In this document: one piece after another, positions 43,336-52,134 of the stretch
Numbering within the stretch: the first letter of the stretch is position 1
How the letters are laid out: each line of letters opens with the position of its first letter
NCBI RefSeq assembly: GCF_016755875.1
Contig: NZ_BNED01000005.1
Coordinates: forward strand, 434,001-498,000
Source of the DNA: Streptomyces spororaveus
GTDB taxonomy: Bacteria > Actinomycetota > Actinomycetes > Streptomycetales > Streptomycetaceae
Direction: 5' to 3'
Length of the DNA: 64,000 nt
Notes under the pieces: generated by a model
Databases searched by the model: none
What the model saw: the letters and a program-made list of their open reading frames with translations, nothing else
What the model was told of the DNA's origin: nothing
Made by a program: the position numbers and the translations under genes

Positions 43336-46161
43336 ATGCACATGGGGGTCGTCGGAGACCGCATCGGCCCCGTGCGATTCCGTGACCGATTCCTGCAGGG
43401 CGAGTCGGTCGAGGGAAGTGTGAGAAGTCCGATCCTGAGCTCGTGGCAGCGCAGTCGGCTGCTGGGGCTGTCGCCGGAGCAGTCCGAGCTCCCGTACCAG
43501 GAGGGCTGCGACCCGGACGGTCCGCTGCTGCGCGCCGCCGAGCCCGTACTCGACCGGCTCCAGAGCATCTTCGCGGGCAGCCGCACCAACATCTGCCTCG
43601 CCGACGGTCACGGCATGGTCCTCGCCCGCCGCTTCGGCGAGAAATCCATGCTCAAGGAGCTCGCCCCGATCCAGATCCTCCCCGGGTTCGTCTTCGCCGA
43701 GCAGGTGGCCGGTACGAACGGCATCGGCCTCACCCTCGCGGAGAGGCGCCTGTGCCAGGTCTACGGCGCCGAGCACTTCGCCGAGCGCTCCCAGTCGAGC
43801 GCCTGCACCGCGATCCCCCTGCGCGACCAGCTCAGCGGGCACATCCAGGGCGTCCTGTGCCTCGGATACCCCTACACCGACGCGGACCCGGCGCTGATCC
43901 CCGTGGTGCGCAAGGCGGCCGAGGCCATCGAACGACGGCTGATGGACCAGAGTTCGGCGCGCGAGCACGGCCTGCTGCAGGCCTATCTCCACACCGCGAG
44001 CCTGGCCGTGAGCGGCGAGCACGGCCTCGACGGGCACCCGGTGGCGATGGCCGACTTCCTCCAGAGCGAGCTGGAGCAGAGCGACCAGGCGACCCTGAAG
44101 GAGAAGGCCACGGAGCTGATGTCCGGGGACCGGCGGGCCGCCGCCGAAGTGCCCCTGTCCCGCGGCCGGTGGGTCACGCTGGTCAGCCGCCCCGTGACGA
44201 GCGCCGCCGGGGTGGAGGGGGTCGTCGTCGAGGCCCTGCTCCCCGAGGATTCGGAGCGGCACGCCCCCGCCCCCACCCACCCCCAGCCGCACGCCCCCGC
44301 CGGGGTGCCGCCCGCGTTCCGTCCTCACGTCACCCCCGGTCCGGAACCGGCGACGGTCCGCGCAGGCGGCGCACCGGGCGCCGGAGGCCCCGCCGGGGAG
44401 GCCGTCGCGGCGTCCGCCGCCGGCCCCGCCCAGGGCCGGGTCAGGGGGCTGGTGCTGGTCGGCGAGCCCGAGGTGGGCAAGTACGCCGTCGCGGCACGCC
44501 GGCGCCTGGAGCTGCTGGCCGAGGCCAGCAACCGCATCGGCACCACGCTGGACGTGAGCCGCACCGCCTGGGAGCTCGCCGAGACGGCCGTCCCGAGGTT
44601 GGCCGATTTCGTCACCATCGACCTGCCGGCGGCCGTACTGCTCGGGGAGGAGTCCCCCCATCCCACCACCGAGATGCAGCGCACGGTGGTCCACGGCATC
44701 CGCGAGGACTGCCCCTTCTACCCGGTCGGCGCGCAGATCAGTCTGCGGCCCACCACGCCCCACATGCGCTGCATAGCCACCGGGCAGCCGGTGCTCGAAC
44801 AGGATCTGCGGGCCGCCTTCGGCTGGATCGCCCAGGACCCCCGGCACGCCGAACGGCTCCTCGCCCACAACATCCACTCCCTCATCACGGTCCCCCTGCT
44901 CGCCCGCGGTGCCGTCCTCGGCGTCGCGAGCTTCTACCGCTCGCAGGACCCGGCCCCCTACGGGGACGACGACCGCTCGCTGGCCCAGGAACTCGCCGCC
45001 CGCGCCTCCCTGTGCATCGACAACGCCCGCCGCTACACCCGCGAACACACCCTCGCCCTGTCCCTGCAGCGCAGCCTGCTCCCCCGCGACCTCCCCGAGC
45101 AGAGCGCCGTCGAGGTCGCCCACCGCTACCTGCCCGCCGAGTCGGGCGTCGGCGGCGACTGGTTCGACGTCATCCCCCTGTCCGGGGCCCGGGTCGCCCT
45201 CCTCGTCGGCGATGTCGTCGGCCACGGACTGCACGCCGCCGCCACCATGGGCCGACTGCGCACCGCCGCCCGCAACTTCGCCGAGCTGGAGCTGGCCCCC
45301 GACGAGCTCCTCACCCACCTGGACAACCTGATGGTGCGCCTCGACCGGGAGGAGGGCGGGGACGGTCCCGGCTCGGGCAGCACCGGCATCGTCGGCGCCA
45401 CCTGCCTGTACGCGATCTACGACCCCACCTCCCAGCAGTGCACGATGGCCCGCGCCGGCCACCCTCCGCCCGCGCTGGTCCGACCCGACGGCACCGTATC
45501 CCTCCTCGACCTGCCCGCCGGTCCCCCGCTCGGCCTCGGCGGCCTGCCCTTCGAGTCGGCCGAGATCCGGCTCCCCGAGCACAGCCAGCTCGTCCTCTAC
45601 ACCGACGGGCTCATCGAGGACCGCCACCGCGACGTCGACGTGGCCCTCGACGCCCTGAACCGGGCGCTGGCCCACCCGGACCGGACCCCGGAGGAAACCT
45701 GCCAGGCCGTCCTCGACGCCGTGGCGCCCGAGCACCCCGACGACGACATCGCGCTCCTCGTCGCCCGCACCCACGCCGTACCCGCGGACCGGATCGCCAC
45801 CTGGGAGCTGGCCGCCGATCCGGCGCTCGTCTCCGAGGTCCGCGCCGCTTCCGTGAGCCAGCTGAACCGGTGGGGGCTGGAGGAGTCCGCGTTCGCCACG
45901 GAACTCCTGCTCAGCGAGCTGGTCACGAACGCCGTCCGGTACGGGACCGCGCCCATCCGGGTCCGTCTCATCCACGACCGCAACCTGATCTGCGAGGTGC
46001 ACGACGCCAGCAGCAGCGCCCCGCGCATGCGCCAGTCGGCGACCACCGACGAGGGCGGCCGCGGCCTGTTCCTCGTCGCGCAGCTCGCCCAGTCCTGGGG
46101 CACCCGCTACACCACCGGCGGCAAGGTCATCTGGGCCGAGTGCAGCCTGGCCGCGACATGA
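43336..46161 (+). CDS. AcoR-GAF/GAF/PP2C phosphatase/HATPase regulator
   Basis: A 941-residue cytosolic signalling protein. Order: AcoR-type N-terminal GAF (SSWQRSRLLGLSPEQ, AGTNGIGLTLAERRLCQVYG, about 30-205), an Ala/Pro linker (about 310-375), a second GAF (about 390-570), a SpoIIE-type PP2C phosphatase (about 575-815) with VGGDWFDVIPL, GDVVGHGLHAA, YTDGLIEDRHRDVDV and HPDDDIALLVA, and a C-terminal GHKL ATPase (about 825-941) with LLLSELVTNAVRYGT and DEGGRGLFLVAQLA. Such proteins act in anti-sigma/anti-anti-sigma switches. GTG 43333 and ATG 43342 are alternative starts; ATG 43336 has GAGGGG five bases upstream. Confidence 0.88.
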   Translation: MHMGVVGDRIGPVRFRDRFLQGESVEGSVRSPILSSWQRSRLLGLSPEQSELPYQEGCDPDGPLLRAAEPVLDRLQSIFAGSRTNICLADGHGMVLARRFGEKSMLKELAPIQILPGFVFAEQVAGTNGIGLTLAERRLCQVYGAEHFAERSQSSACTAIPLRDQLSGHIQGVLCLGYPYTDADPALIPVVRKAAEAIERRLMDQSSAREHGLLQAYLHTASLAVSGEHGLDGHPVAMADFLQSELEQSDQATLKEKATELMSGDRRAAAEVPLSRGRWVTLVSRPVTSAAGVEGVVVEALLPEDSERHAPAPTHPQPHAPAGVPPAFRPHVTPGPEPATVRAGGAPGAGGPAGEAVAASAAGPAQGRVRGLVLVGEPEVGKYAVAARRRLELLAEASNRIGTTLDVSRTAWELAETAVPRLADFVTIDLPAAVLLGEESPHPTTEMQRTVVHGIREDCPFYPVGAQISLRPTTPHMRCIATGQPVLEQDLRAAFGWIAQDPRHAERLLAHNIHSLITVPLLARGAVLGVASFYRSQDPAPYGDDDRSLAQELAARASLCIDNARRYTREHTLALSLQRSLLPRDLPEQSAVEVAHRYLPAESGVGGDWFDVIPLSGARVALLVGDVVGHGLHAAATMGRLRTAARNFAELELAPDELLTHLDNLMVRLDREEGGDGPGSGSTGIVGATCLYAIYDPTSQQCTMARAGHPPPALVRPDGTVSLLDLPAGPPLGLGGLPFESAEIRLPEHSQLVLYTDGLIEDRHRDVDVALDALNRALAHPDRTPEETCQAVLDAVAPEHPDDDIALLVARTHAVPADRIATWELAADPALVSEVRAASVSQLNRWGLEESAFATELLLSELVTNAVRYGTAPIRVRLIHDRNLICEVHDASSSAPRMRQSATTDEGGRGLFLVAQLAQSWGTRYTTGGKVIWAECSLAAT

Positions 46162-46195
46162 CCCCCGAATCCCCGGCCGTTCGGCCATTGGGGTC
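46160..46195 (+). terminator. Hairpin after the PP2C regulator gene
   Basis: Nested inverted repeats (GACCCC ... GGCCG TT CGGCC ... GGGGTC) begin at the last bases of the gene. Confidence 0.6.
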
Positions 46196-46292
46196 AAACA
46201 GTGCGGCGATATGCCGGGAATGAGCCCCTATGTCACCGTAGAGTGCCCCGTACCGTCGGGAAGAACTCGGAGGCCGACCCCCGGAGAAGTCT

Positions 46293-47843
46293 GTGCATGA
46301 CGCTCCCGACACCTGGGCGAGCCCACCCTCGCATTCCGGTGCCGCACCGCTCGTCCGCATGCGCGGCCTGAGCAAACGGTTCGGCGGCACCCTGGCGCTG
46401 GACGCGGTCGACCTCGACATCCACCGCGGCAGCGTCCTCGCCCTACTCGGCCCCAACGGAGCCGGAAAGTCCACCCTCATCAAGCTGCTCGCCGGTGTCC
46501 ACCACGCCGACGCGGGCGCGGTCACCGTGACCGGCCATCCCCTCGGCAGCCACGCCGCGACCCGGAACATGTCCTTCATCCACCAGGACCTCGGGCTCGT
46601 CCCCTGGATGACGGTGGCCGAGAACATCGCCCTGGGCGCCGGATACCCCCGCCGCCACGGGCTGATCTCCTGGCGGCGGACCCGGGAGCGCTGCGACGAG
46701 GCCCTGCAGATCGTCGCCGGGCATCTGGACGCCGACGCCCGGATCGCCCGCCTCGGGCCCGCCGAGCGCTCGCTCGTGGCCATCGCCCGCGCCCTCGCCA
46801 CCCGGGCCGAGCTCATCGTGCTGGACGAGCCGACCGCCACCCTCCCCGCCGCGGACTGCGCGCGGCTGTTCGGCGTACTCCACACCCTGCGCGACCGCGG
46901 CCACGCGATCCTCTACGTCAGCCACCGGCTGGACGAGGTCTACCAGGTCGCCGACACCTTCGCCGTCCTGCGCGACGGCCGGCTGGTCGACCGGGGCCCG
47001 CTCGCCGGTCACAGCCCGGACCGGCTGGTGCGCGCGATCGTGGGCCACGCACCGGCCGCACGGACGCCGGGGCCTCCCCCCGCCGCCGGCCCGCCCGTGC
47101 TGAGCCTCGACAGGGTGCGGACCGTGTCCACCGGCGAAGTCAGCCTGGACCTGCGGGCCGGTGAGGTCCTCGGCATGGTGGGCCTGACCGGCGCCGGCCA
47201 CATGGAGCTGGGCCGCGCCCTCGCCGGCGCCCTGCCGGTCCTCGGCGGGCGGGTCCTGCTCGACGGCCGGCCGTACCACCCGCGTACGGTCCACGCCGCT
47301 CTCGACTCCGGCGTCGGCTTCGTGGCGGCCAACCGTCAGGAGGAGGGCTGCGCCGCGGATCTGACCGTACGGGAGAACTTCCTGGCGAACCCGCGCGCGG
47401 CCGGCGCCCCCGCGGTGCGCTGGATCGGCCCCCGCCGCGAGCGCGCCCAGGCCACCGCCCTCATCGACCGGTTCTCGGTGCACCCCCGCGACAGCGAGGT
47501 GCCGATCGCCACCCTGTCCGGCGGCAACCAGCAGAAGGTCATGGTCGGCCGCTCGCTCCGGGGACGGCTGCGCCTGCTCGTCCTGGAGGAGCCGACCGCC
47601 GGGGTGGACGTCGGGGCCAAGGCCACCATCCACCGGCTGCTCGACGACGCCCTGGCCTCGGGCCTGGCGGTCCTGCTCATCTCCACCGATTTCGAGGAGG
47701 TCGCGGACGTGTGCCATCGCGCCCTGGTGTTCGTGCGCGGGAGCGTGAGCACCGAGCTGAGCGGTGCGGCCCTCACGGTCACCGAACTCACCCGGACCGC
47801 CTCGGCCATGCCCGCGATCACCGGCCCCACGGCGGACCGATGA
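46293..47843 (+). CDS. Sugar ABC importer ATPase (RbsA/MglA type)
   Basis: A 516-residue protein with two ABC domains. The first has Walker A GPNGAGKST, signature-like LGPAERSLVAIARAL and Walker B LIVLDEPTATL. The second has the degenerate P-loop MVGLTGAGHMELGRAL, a canonical LSGGNQQKVMVGRSL signature and LLVLEEPTAGVDVG. This is the CUT2 arrangement for monosaccharide uptake. GTG 46293 has GGAGAAG nearby; a -10-like TAGAGT lies at 46239. Overlaps the permease gene by four bases. Confidence 0.93.
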   Translation: MHDAPDTWASPPSHSGAAPLVRMRGLSKRFGGTLALDAVDLDIHRGSVLALLGPNGAGKSTLIKLLAGVHHADAGAVTVTGHPLGSHAATRNMSFIHQDLGLVPWMTVAENIALGAGYPRRHGLISWRRTRERCDEALQIVAGHLDADARIARLGPAERSLVAIARALATRAELIVLDEPTATLPAADCARLFGVLHTLRDRGHAILYVSHRLDEVYQVADTFAVLRDGRLVDRGPLAGHSPDRLVRAIVGHAPAARTPGPPPAAGPPVLSLDRVRTVSTGEVSLDLRAGEVLGMVGLTGAGHMELGRALAGALPVLGGRVLLDGRPYHPRTVHAALDSGVGFVAANRQEEGCAADLTVRENFLANPRAAGAPAVRWIGPRRERAQATALIDRFSVHPRDSEVPIATLSGGNQQKVMVGRSLRGRLRLLVLEEPTAGVDVGAKATIHRLLDDALASGLAVLLISTDFEEVADVCHRALVFVRGSVSTELSGAALTVTELTRTASAMPAITGPTADR

Positions 47844-48880
47844 CCCTTCCCCCCACGCCTGCGCCCCCACCCCCGCCCGCGCCTCCCACTCCGCCTCGGC
47901 CGCGGTCCCCGCTGAACCGCCTGCGGGGTCACCACATCGGCGCCTACGGCCTGCTGGCGCTCGCCGTGCTGCTGTTCCTCGTCTTCTCCCTCGTCCTGCC
48001 GGACACCTTCCCCACCCGGGACAACGTCTCCTCGATCCTCTCCAACCAGTCGATCCCCGCCATCCTGGCCCTCGGCGCGACCATCCCCATCGCCACCGGC
48101 AAGTTCGACCTGTCCATGGGCTACGGCCTCGGCCTGGCCCATGTGATGGTGATGCAGCTCATCGTCGACACGGGCTGGCCCTGGCCGCTCGCCTGCCTCA
48201 CCGTGGTCATCGGAGGGACACTGGTCGGCATCCTCAACGGCGTCATCGTCGAGTACGTGCGCATCGACTCCTTCATCGCCACGCTCGGCACCGGCAGCAT
48301 GATGTACGCCGTCACCGGCTGGATCACCGACGGCTCCCGGATCGTCCCCGGCCCGGACGGCCTGCCCGCCGCCTTCACCGGCCTGTACAACTCCCGGTTC
48401 CTCGGCCTGCCGCTGCCCGCCTACTACGTCCTGGCCCTCGCGGCCGCGCTCTGGGTGGTCCTGGAACGGCTGCCGCTCGGCCGGTACATGTACGTGATCG
48501 GCTCCAGCCGGCGCACCGCCGACATCATCGGCATCCCCAGCCACCGGTACTCCGTCTGCGCCTTCGCCGGATCGGGGCTGGTCGTCGGCATCGCCGGGGT
48601 ACTCCTCGCCGCCCAGCAGCAGACCGGGAACCCGAGCGTCGGGCTGGACTACCTGCTGCCCGCCTTCGTCGGCGCGCTGCTCGGGTCCACGACGATCAAA
48701 CCCGGCCGCGTCAACGCCCTCGGCACCGTCGTGGCCGTGGCCGTCCTCGCCATCGGCCTCGCCGGCATCGGCCAGCTCGGCGCCGACTTCTGGGCCACTC
48801 CGCTGTTCAACGGCGCCACCCTCCTCATCGCCGTCGGCCTGGCCGGCTACTCCGCCCGCCGCCGGCTGCGCAGCCCCTAG
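47840..48880 (+). CDS. Sugar ABC importer permease (RbsC type)
   Basis: A 346-residue membrane protein with a Pro-rich start and about eight to ten TM helices: IGAYGLLALAVLLFLVFSLV, IPAILALGATIPIATGKFDL, TVVIGGTLVGILNGVIVEYV, then LPAYYVLALAAALWVVLERL and GLVVGIAGVLLAAQQQ, with the RbsC-type GLDYLLPAFVGALLGSTTI block. ATG 47840 overlaps the ATPase stop. The final TAG shares its last two bases with the edge of a MITE-like element, so the original C-terminus might have been altered by that insertion. Confidence 0.92.
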   Translation: MTLPPTPAPPPPPAPPTPPRPRSPLNRLRGHHIGAYGLLALAVLLFLVFSLVLPDTFPTRDNVSSILSNQSIPAILALGATIPIATGKFDLSMGYGLGLAHVMVMQLIVDTGWPWPLACLTVVIGGTLVGILNGVIVEYVRIDSFIATLGTGSMMYAVTGWITDGSRIVPGPDGLPAAFTGLYNSRFLGLPLPAYYVLALAAALWVVLERLPLGRYMYVIGSSRRTADIIGIPSHRYSVCAFAGSGLVVGIAGVLLAAQQQTGNPSVGLDYLLPAFVGALLGSTTIKPGRVNALGTVVAVAVLAIGLAGIGQLGADFWATPLFNGATLLIAVGLAGYSARRRLRSP

Positions 48881-49040
48881 GGGGTGTCTTGTCGATCAGG
48901 GCGGGCTCGCGGCGCCCGGCACCGCGCCTCGCCGCGTTGTCCTCGGTCGGCGACGCTCCGCGTCGCCTCCCTCGTCCGCCTTGCGATACACGGCACCGAC
49001 CACCGCTCCCTGATCCACCCTGATCGACAAGACACCCCCT
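48879..49040. mobile_element. MITE-like element, 162 bp with 23-bp terminal inverted repeats
   Basis: The ends 48879-48901 and 49018-49040 are perfect 23-base inverted repeats (outer part AGGGGGTGTCTTGTCGATCA). The interior of about 116 bases has no gene. The terminal sequence resembles IS ends common in Streptomyces, from memory. No clear target duplication is visible. It sits in the short gap between the permease and binding-protein genes, with its left end overlapping the permease stop codon. Confidence 0.75.
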
Positions 49041-49075
49041 GGAAGAGTTCGTACGCGCACCGCGTCAGGAGCACC

Positions 49076-50254
49076 GTGTACCCGAAGGACCCGTACTCGT
49101 ACCCGTACTCGCACCCTCGCCCGCACCGCAGGACCACGCGCACGGCCGCGGCCCTGCTGACAGCGGTCGTCGCCCTCGTCGCCGGCTGCGGGGGCGGTGG
49201 CCCCTCCACCGGCGCCGCGCCGCCCAAGGCGGGCTGCCCCACCGCGCTCGCGAGCGCCCGGGCTGCCGTCGCGCGGGCCGAGAACTCCGACACCGCCTGG
49301 CACGGTCCCACCACCGGCCCCGCGGCCGTACCGGGCAAGTCGATCGTCTACGTCGCCCAGACCATGACCAACCCCGGTGTCGCGGGCGTCGCGAAGGGGC
49401 TGGAGGAGGCGGCGAAGGCCATCGGCTGGCAGGTCCGGGTGATCGACGGGGACGGCACCCCGGCCGGCATCCAGGCGGCCCTCAGTCAGGCCATCACCGT
49501 GCGGCCGTCCGGCATCGTCATCGGCGGCTTCGACCCCCAGCTGACCTCGCAGCAGATGGCGCGGGCCGAAGCGGCGCACATCCCGGTGATCGGCTGGCAC
49601 GCGGTGGGCTCCCCCGGCCCGAGCGAGCGGCCCAAGCTGTTCACCAACGTCACCACCAAGGTGGAGGACGTGGCGAGGATCAGCGCGGACTGGATCATCG
49701 CCCGGTCCGCGGGTGACGCCGGAGTCGTCCTCTTCACCGACGACTCGATCCCCTTCGCCAAGAACAAGGCCGAGCTGATCCGCGCGGGGCTCGCCGCCTG
49801 TTCCGGCGTACGGATCCTCAGCTACGAGAACATCCCGATCCCGGACGCCGCGAGCCGCACCCCGCAGGCGGTCTCCTCGCTGCTCTCCCGCTTCCAGGAC
49901 GACTGGACGTACTCCGCCGCCATCAACGACCTCTACTTCGCGGACGCGGCCCCGGCCCTGCGCGCGGCGGGCAAGCCGGGCTCCGGGCCGCCCTTCAACA
50001 TCGGCGCGGGCGACGGCGACCCGTCCGCCTTCCAGCGGATCAACAGCAGGCAGTTCCAGGCCGCCACCGTGCCCGAGCCGCTGAACCAGCAGGGCTGGCA
50101 GATCGTCGACGAGTTCAACCGCGCCTTCGCCGGCCGGCCGCCCAGCGGGTACGTGGCCCCCGTGCACGTCGCCACCGCCGGCAACAGCGACGGCGCCACC
50201 TCCTGGGACCCGTCCGGCTACCGCGAGGGGTACCGCCGGATCTGGGCGGGCTGA
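49076..50254 (+). CDS. Sugar ABC importer substrate-binding lipoprotein
   Basis: A 392-residue periplasmic-binding-type I protein. Signal with lipobox VVALVAGCGGGG about residue 35-40, then a ribose-binding-like fold: KSIVYVAQTMTNPGVAGVAK, GWQVRVIDGDGTPAG, SGIVIGGFDPQLTSQQMARA, HIPVIGWHAVGSP and ENIPIPDAASRTPQA. Long Tyr/Pro N-terminus with a charged segment before the TM part. GTG 49076 has AGGAG four bases upstream. Third gene of the operon, separated from the permease by the MITE-like element. Confidence 0.9.
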   Translation: MYPKDPYSYPYSHPRPHRRTTRTAAALLTAVVALVAGCGGGGPSTGAAPPKAGCPTALASARAAVARAENSDTAWHGPTTGPAAVPGKSIVYVAQTMTNPGVAGVAKGLEEAAKAIGWQVRVIDGDGTPAGIQAALSQAITVRPSGIVIGGFDPQLTSQQMARAEAAHIPVIGWHAVGSPGPSERPKLFTNVTTKVEDVARISADWIIARSAGDAGVVLFTDDSIPFAKNKAELIRAGLAACSGVRILSYENIPIPDAASRTPQAVSSLLSRFQDDWTYSAAINDLYFADAAPALRAAGKPGSGPPFNIGAGDGDPSAFQRINSRQFQAATVPEPLNQQGWQIVDEFNRAFAGRPPSGYVAPVHVATAGNSDGATSWDPSGYREGYRRIWAG

Positions 50255-50262
50255 CGCCACGG

Positions 50263-50309
50263 CGCCCCGGGCACCGGTCCCGCTCGGTGCGGGGCCGGTG
50301 CCCGGGGCG
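50263..50309. terminator. Bidirectional hairpin terminator
   Basis: A perfect 15-bp stem (CGCCCCGGGCACCGG / CCGGTGCCCGGGGCG) with a 17-base loop between the binding-protein and NPP1-like genes. A short run of GTGCCGG repeats follows to about 50332. Confidence 0.75.
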
Positions 50310-50332
50310 TGCCGGGTGCCGGGTGCCGGGTG

Positions 50333-51100
50333 CTACTGGTATGGGTCGAAGGGGATCCCGGCAGGCTTGGCCTCCGCCAGGTGGGAGGCGAAGGAGTCGT
50401 CCTTCAGGCCGAAGTGCGCGCTGCCGAAATCAGCCTGGGTGAGCTTGTCGCGCACGGTCGCCGGGTAGCCCGACCACCCCACGAGCGTGGGGAACTGCCA
50501 GGTGCCGCGGTGGTTCTCGGGCGGCTCGTCGTTGGTGTTCGCCGCGCGGAAGCAATGCGTGCCGATGCCGTCCTTGTGGTAGACGATCTTGGGGTGGTTG
50601 CCGTCCCAGCGAATCTGGTCACGCGTGTGGATGTTGAAGTCCCCGTGTGCGGACGTCGCGACGTACTTGGCGTCGTTGCCCTGGATCCACACGACCACGT
50701 GCTCCCAGTCGTGGCGGTGGCCGCCGAGCTCGATGCCGGGCAGGGCCTGGTCCTTCTCGAAGTACAGCGCGTAGATGACGGCGCACCAGCCGTTGTTGCA
50801 CTTCCAGCGGGAGTAGCCGTTGGTGTTGGCGAGGTCCGAGGCGTCCCGGCAGTTGCCGCTGAGGGCGCCGGTGGGTTTGAGTCCGCCGTTCAGGACGCCG
50901 GTCGAACTGATGGCGGGCGTCGGGTAGCAGCCGTCGGTGTCGTAGTCGTAGGCGGGCTGATAGGTCAGCTCGATCGCTTCCGCCTTGCCGGGGAGTGCCG
51001 GCGGCGGGGCCGCGAAGGCCACCTGGGGAACGGCGACGACCACCGCGAGGGCGGCACCGACGACGACCATCGATCTCCGGATGTGACGGTTCGTCCGCAA
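50333..51100 (-). CDS. Secreted NPP1-family (necrosis/ethylene-inducing-like) protein
   Basis: A 255-residue exported protein. A Sec signal (RRSMVVVGAALAVVVAVPQV, then AFA) is followed by an NLP fold with the hallmark GHRHDWEHVVVW, plus KCNNGWCAVIYALYF and a HGDFNIHTRD region. NPP1/NLP proteins are cytolysins or of unknown role in soil actinomycetes. The start is decided by AGGAGG six bases before TTG 51100, which gives a basic N-terminus before the signal helix; ATG 51070 would cut this off. Its own promoter; divergent genes are far away. Confidence 0.82.
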   Translation of the reverse strand: MRTNRHIRRSMVVVGAALAVVVAVPQVAFAAPPPALPGKAEAIELTYQPAYDYDTDGCYPTPAISSTGVLNGGLKPTGALSGNCRDASDLANTNGYSRWKCNNGWCAVIYALYFEKDQALPGIELGGHRHDWEHVVVWIQGNDAKYVATSAHGDFNIHTRDQIRWDGNHPKIVYHKDGIGTHCFRAANTNDEPPENHRGTWQFPTLVGWSGYPATVRDKLTQADFGSAHFGLKDDSFASHLAEAKPAGIPFDPYQ

Positions 51101-51301
51101 AACGGGCCTCCTGGCCGGCCGGGTGCGAGGATGGCGGACGCGGGGCGACGGAACACCGTCGACCGGCGCGCCGCGAGCATCATTCGCGAACCGGGGCGAC
51201 ACGGCAAGGGGCCGCGCAGACTCCGTTCCTTGCGTACCGAAGAGCCGGAAAAGGCCGCGTACACAAGGAAATTGACGGATTGTCAGAGGTAGGCCGGAGG
51301 C

Positions 51302-51961
51302 CTAGGCCGGGCGAACCGCGGCTTCGATGCCGGCGAGCTGGGCGGCGAGGATCTCTTCGAACGCGGCGCGGCGATCCTCCCCGAGGGGGCGGACGTCGCG
51401 GGCGAAGTGGGCCAGGGCCGGGAAGCGTTCGGGGTCGGCGCCCAGAACCGCCACGCGGAACAGCTCCATGCCCTGCTCATGCTCTGCCGGGGTGACGGTG
51501 CTGACCCCGGCCTCGGAGGCGATCAGCGCGGCAAGGAGGACCGCGAGCCGGTGGTAGCGCGCCGGGATCTCCTCGTCGGGCAGTCCCGACGCGCGCAGGG
51601 CCTGCAGCACCTCTTCCATGACCAGCCGCGAACCGGTGCCGCTCGACGCATAGCGCCCCCAGACCGCGGCGAGTTGGGGCTGCTGCCCGAAGGCCTCTCT
51701 CGCACGCAGGGCCAGGGCCGTGATGCGCTGCTTCCAGTCGCCCTCGGGGCGGTAGCCGTCCATCGCGGCCAGGAGGATCCGGTCGGCGACGGCGCGCAGC
51801 AGTTCGGTCTTGCTGCGGAAATGACGGTAGAGGCTGGAGGAATCGGTCCCGAGGGCCGCGGCCAGCTTGCGCACGCTGAACGAATCCGTGTCGCTCGTGC
51901 GCAGCAGCTCCGCCGCCGCATCCAGGATCTCTTCGGTCGACCAACGCCTTCGGCCTGCCAT
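51302..51961 (-). CDS. TetR-family regulator
   Basis: A 219-residue regulator. TetR DNA-binding domain: RRWSTEEILDAAAELLRTSD, SVRKLAAALGTDSSSLYRHF and KTELLRAVADRILLA. The C-terminal ligand domain is helical (GDWKQRITALALRAREAFG and so on). ATG 51961 follows GAGAGGAG. It is divergent from the serine hydrolase gene, with a palindrome in the gap, and probably represses that gene and itself. Confidence 0.9.
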   Translation of the reverse strand: MAGRRRWSTEEILDAAAELLRTSDTDSFSVRKLAAALGTDSSSLYRHFRSKTELLRAVADRILLAAMDGYRPEGDWKQRITALALRAREAFGQQPQLAAVWGRYASSGTGSRLVMEEVLQALRASGLPDEEIPARYHRLAVLLAALIASEAGVSTVTPAEHEQGMELFRVAVLGADPERFPALAHFARDVRPLGEDRRAAFEEILAAQLAGIEAAVRPA

Positions 51962-52005
51962 CTTGCTCCTCTCACCGGATCGCATCCTACCTGTGCACTT
52001 GGTGT

Positions 52006-52022
52006 TGCACGCACCGCGTGCA
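52006..52022. promoter_or_regulatory. Palindrome between TetR and serine hydrolase genes
   Basis: TGCACGC-ACC-GCGTGCA is a perfect 7+3+7 palindrome, overlapping a CATAAT -10-like box (52021-52026) that reads toward the serine hydrolase gene. It is a candidate TetR operator. Confidence 0.6.
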
Positions 52023-52134
52023 TAATGAGGACATAGGCGTGTCGGTCGCGACGGCCCGCCACTCGTGCCCTGCTGGTCCGGGTCGGGCGAGCGATGCGGT
52101 GCTCGCCCCCGGGGAACACGAAAGGACGCATGAC

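Noticed and set aside
43270..46197. A 975-codon minus-strand frame opposite the PP2C regulator
   Set aside because: Antisense shadow; all recognisable motifs are on the plus strand.
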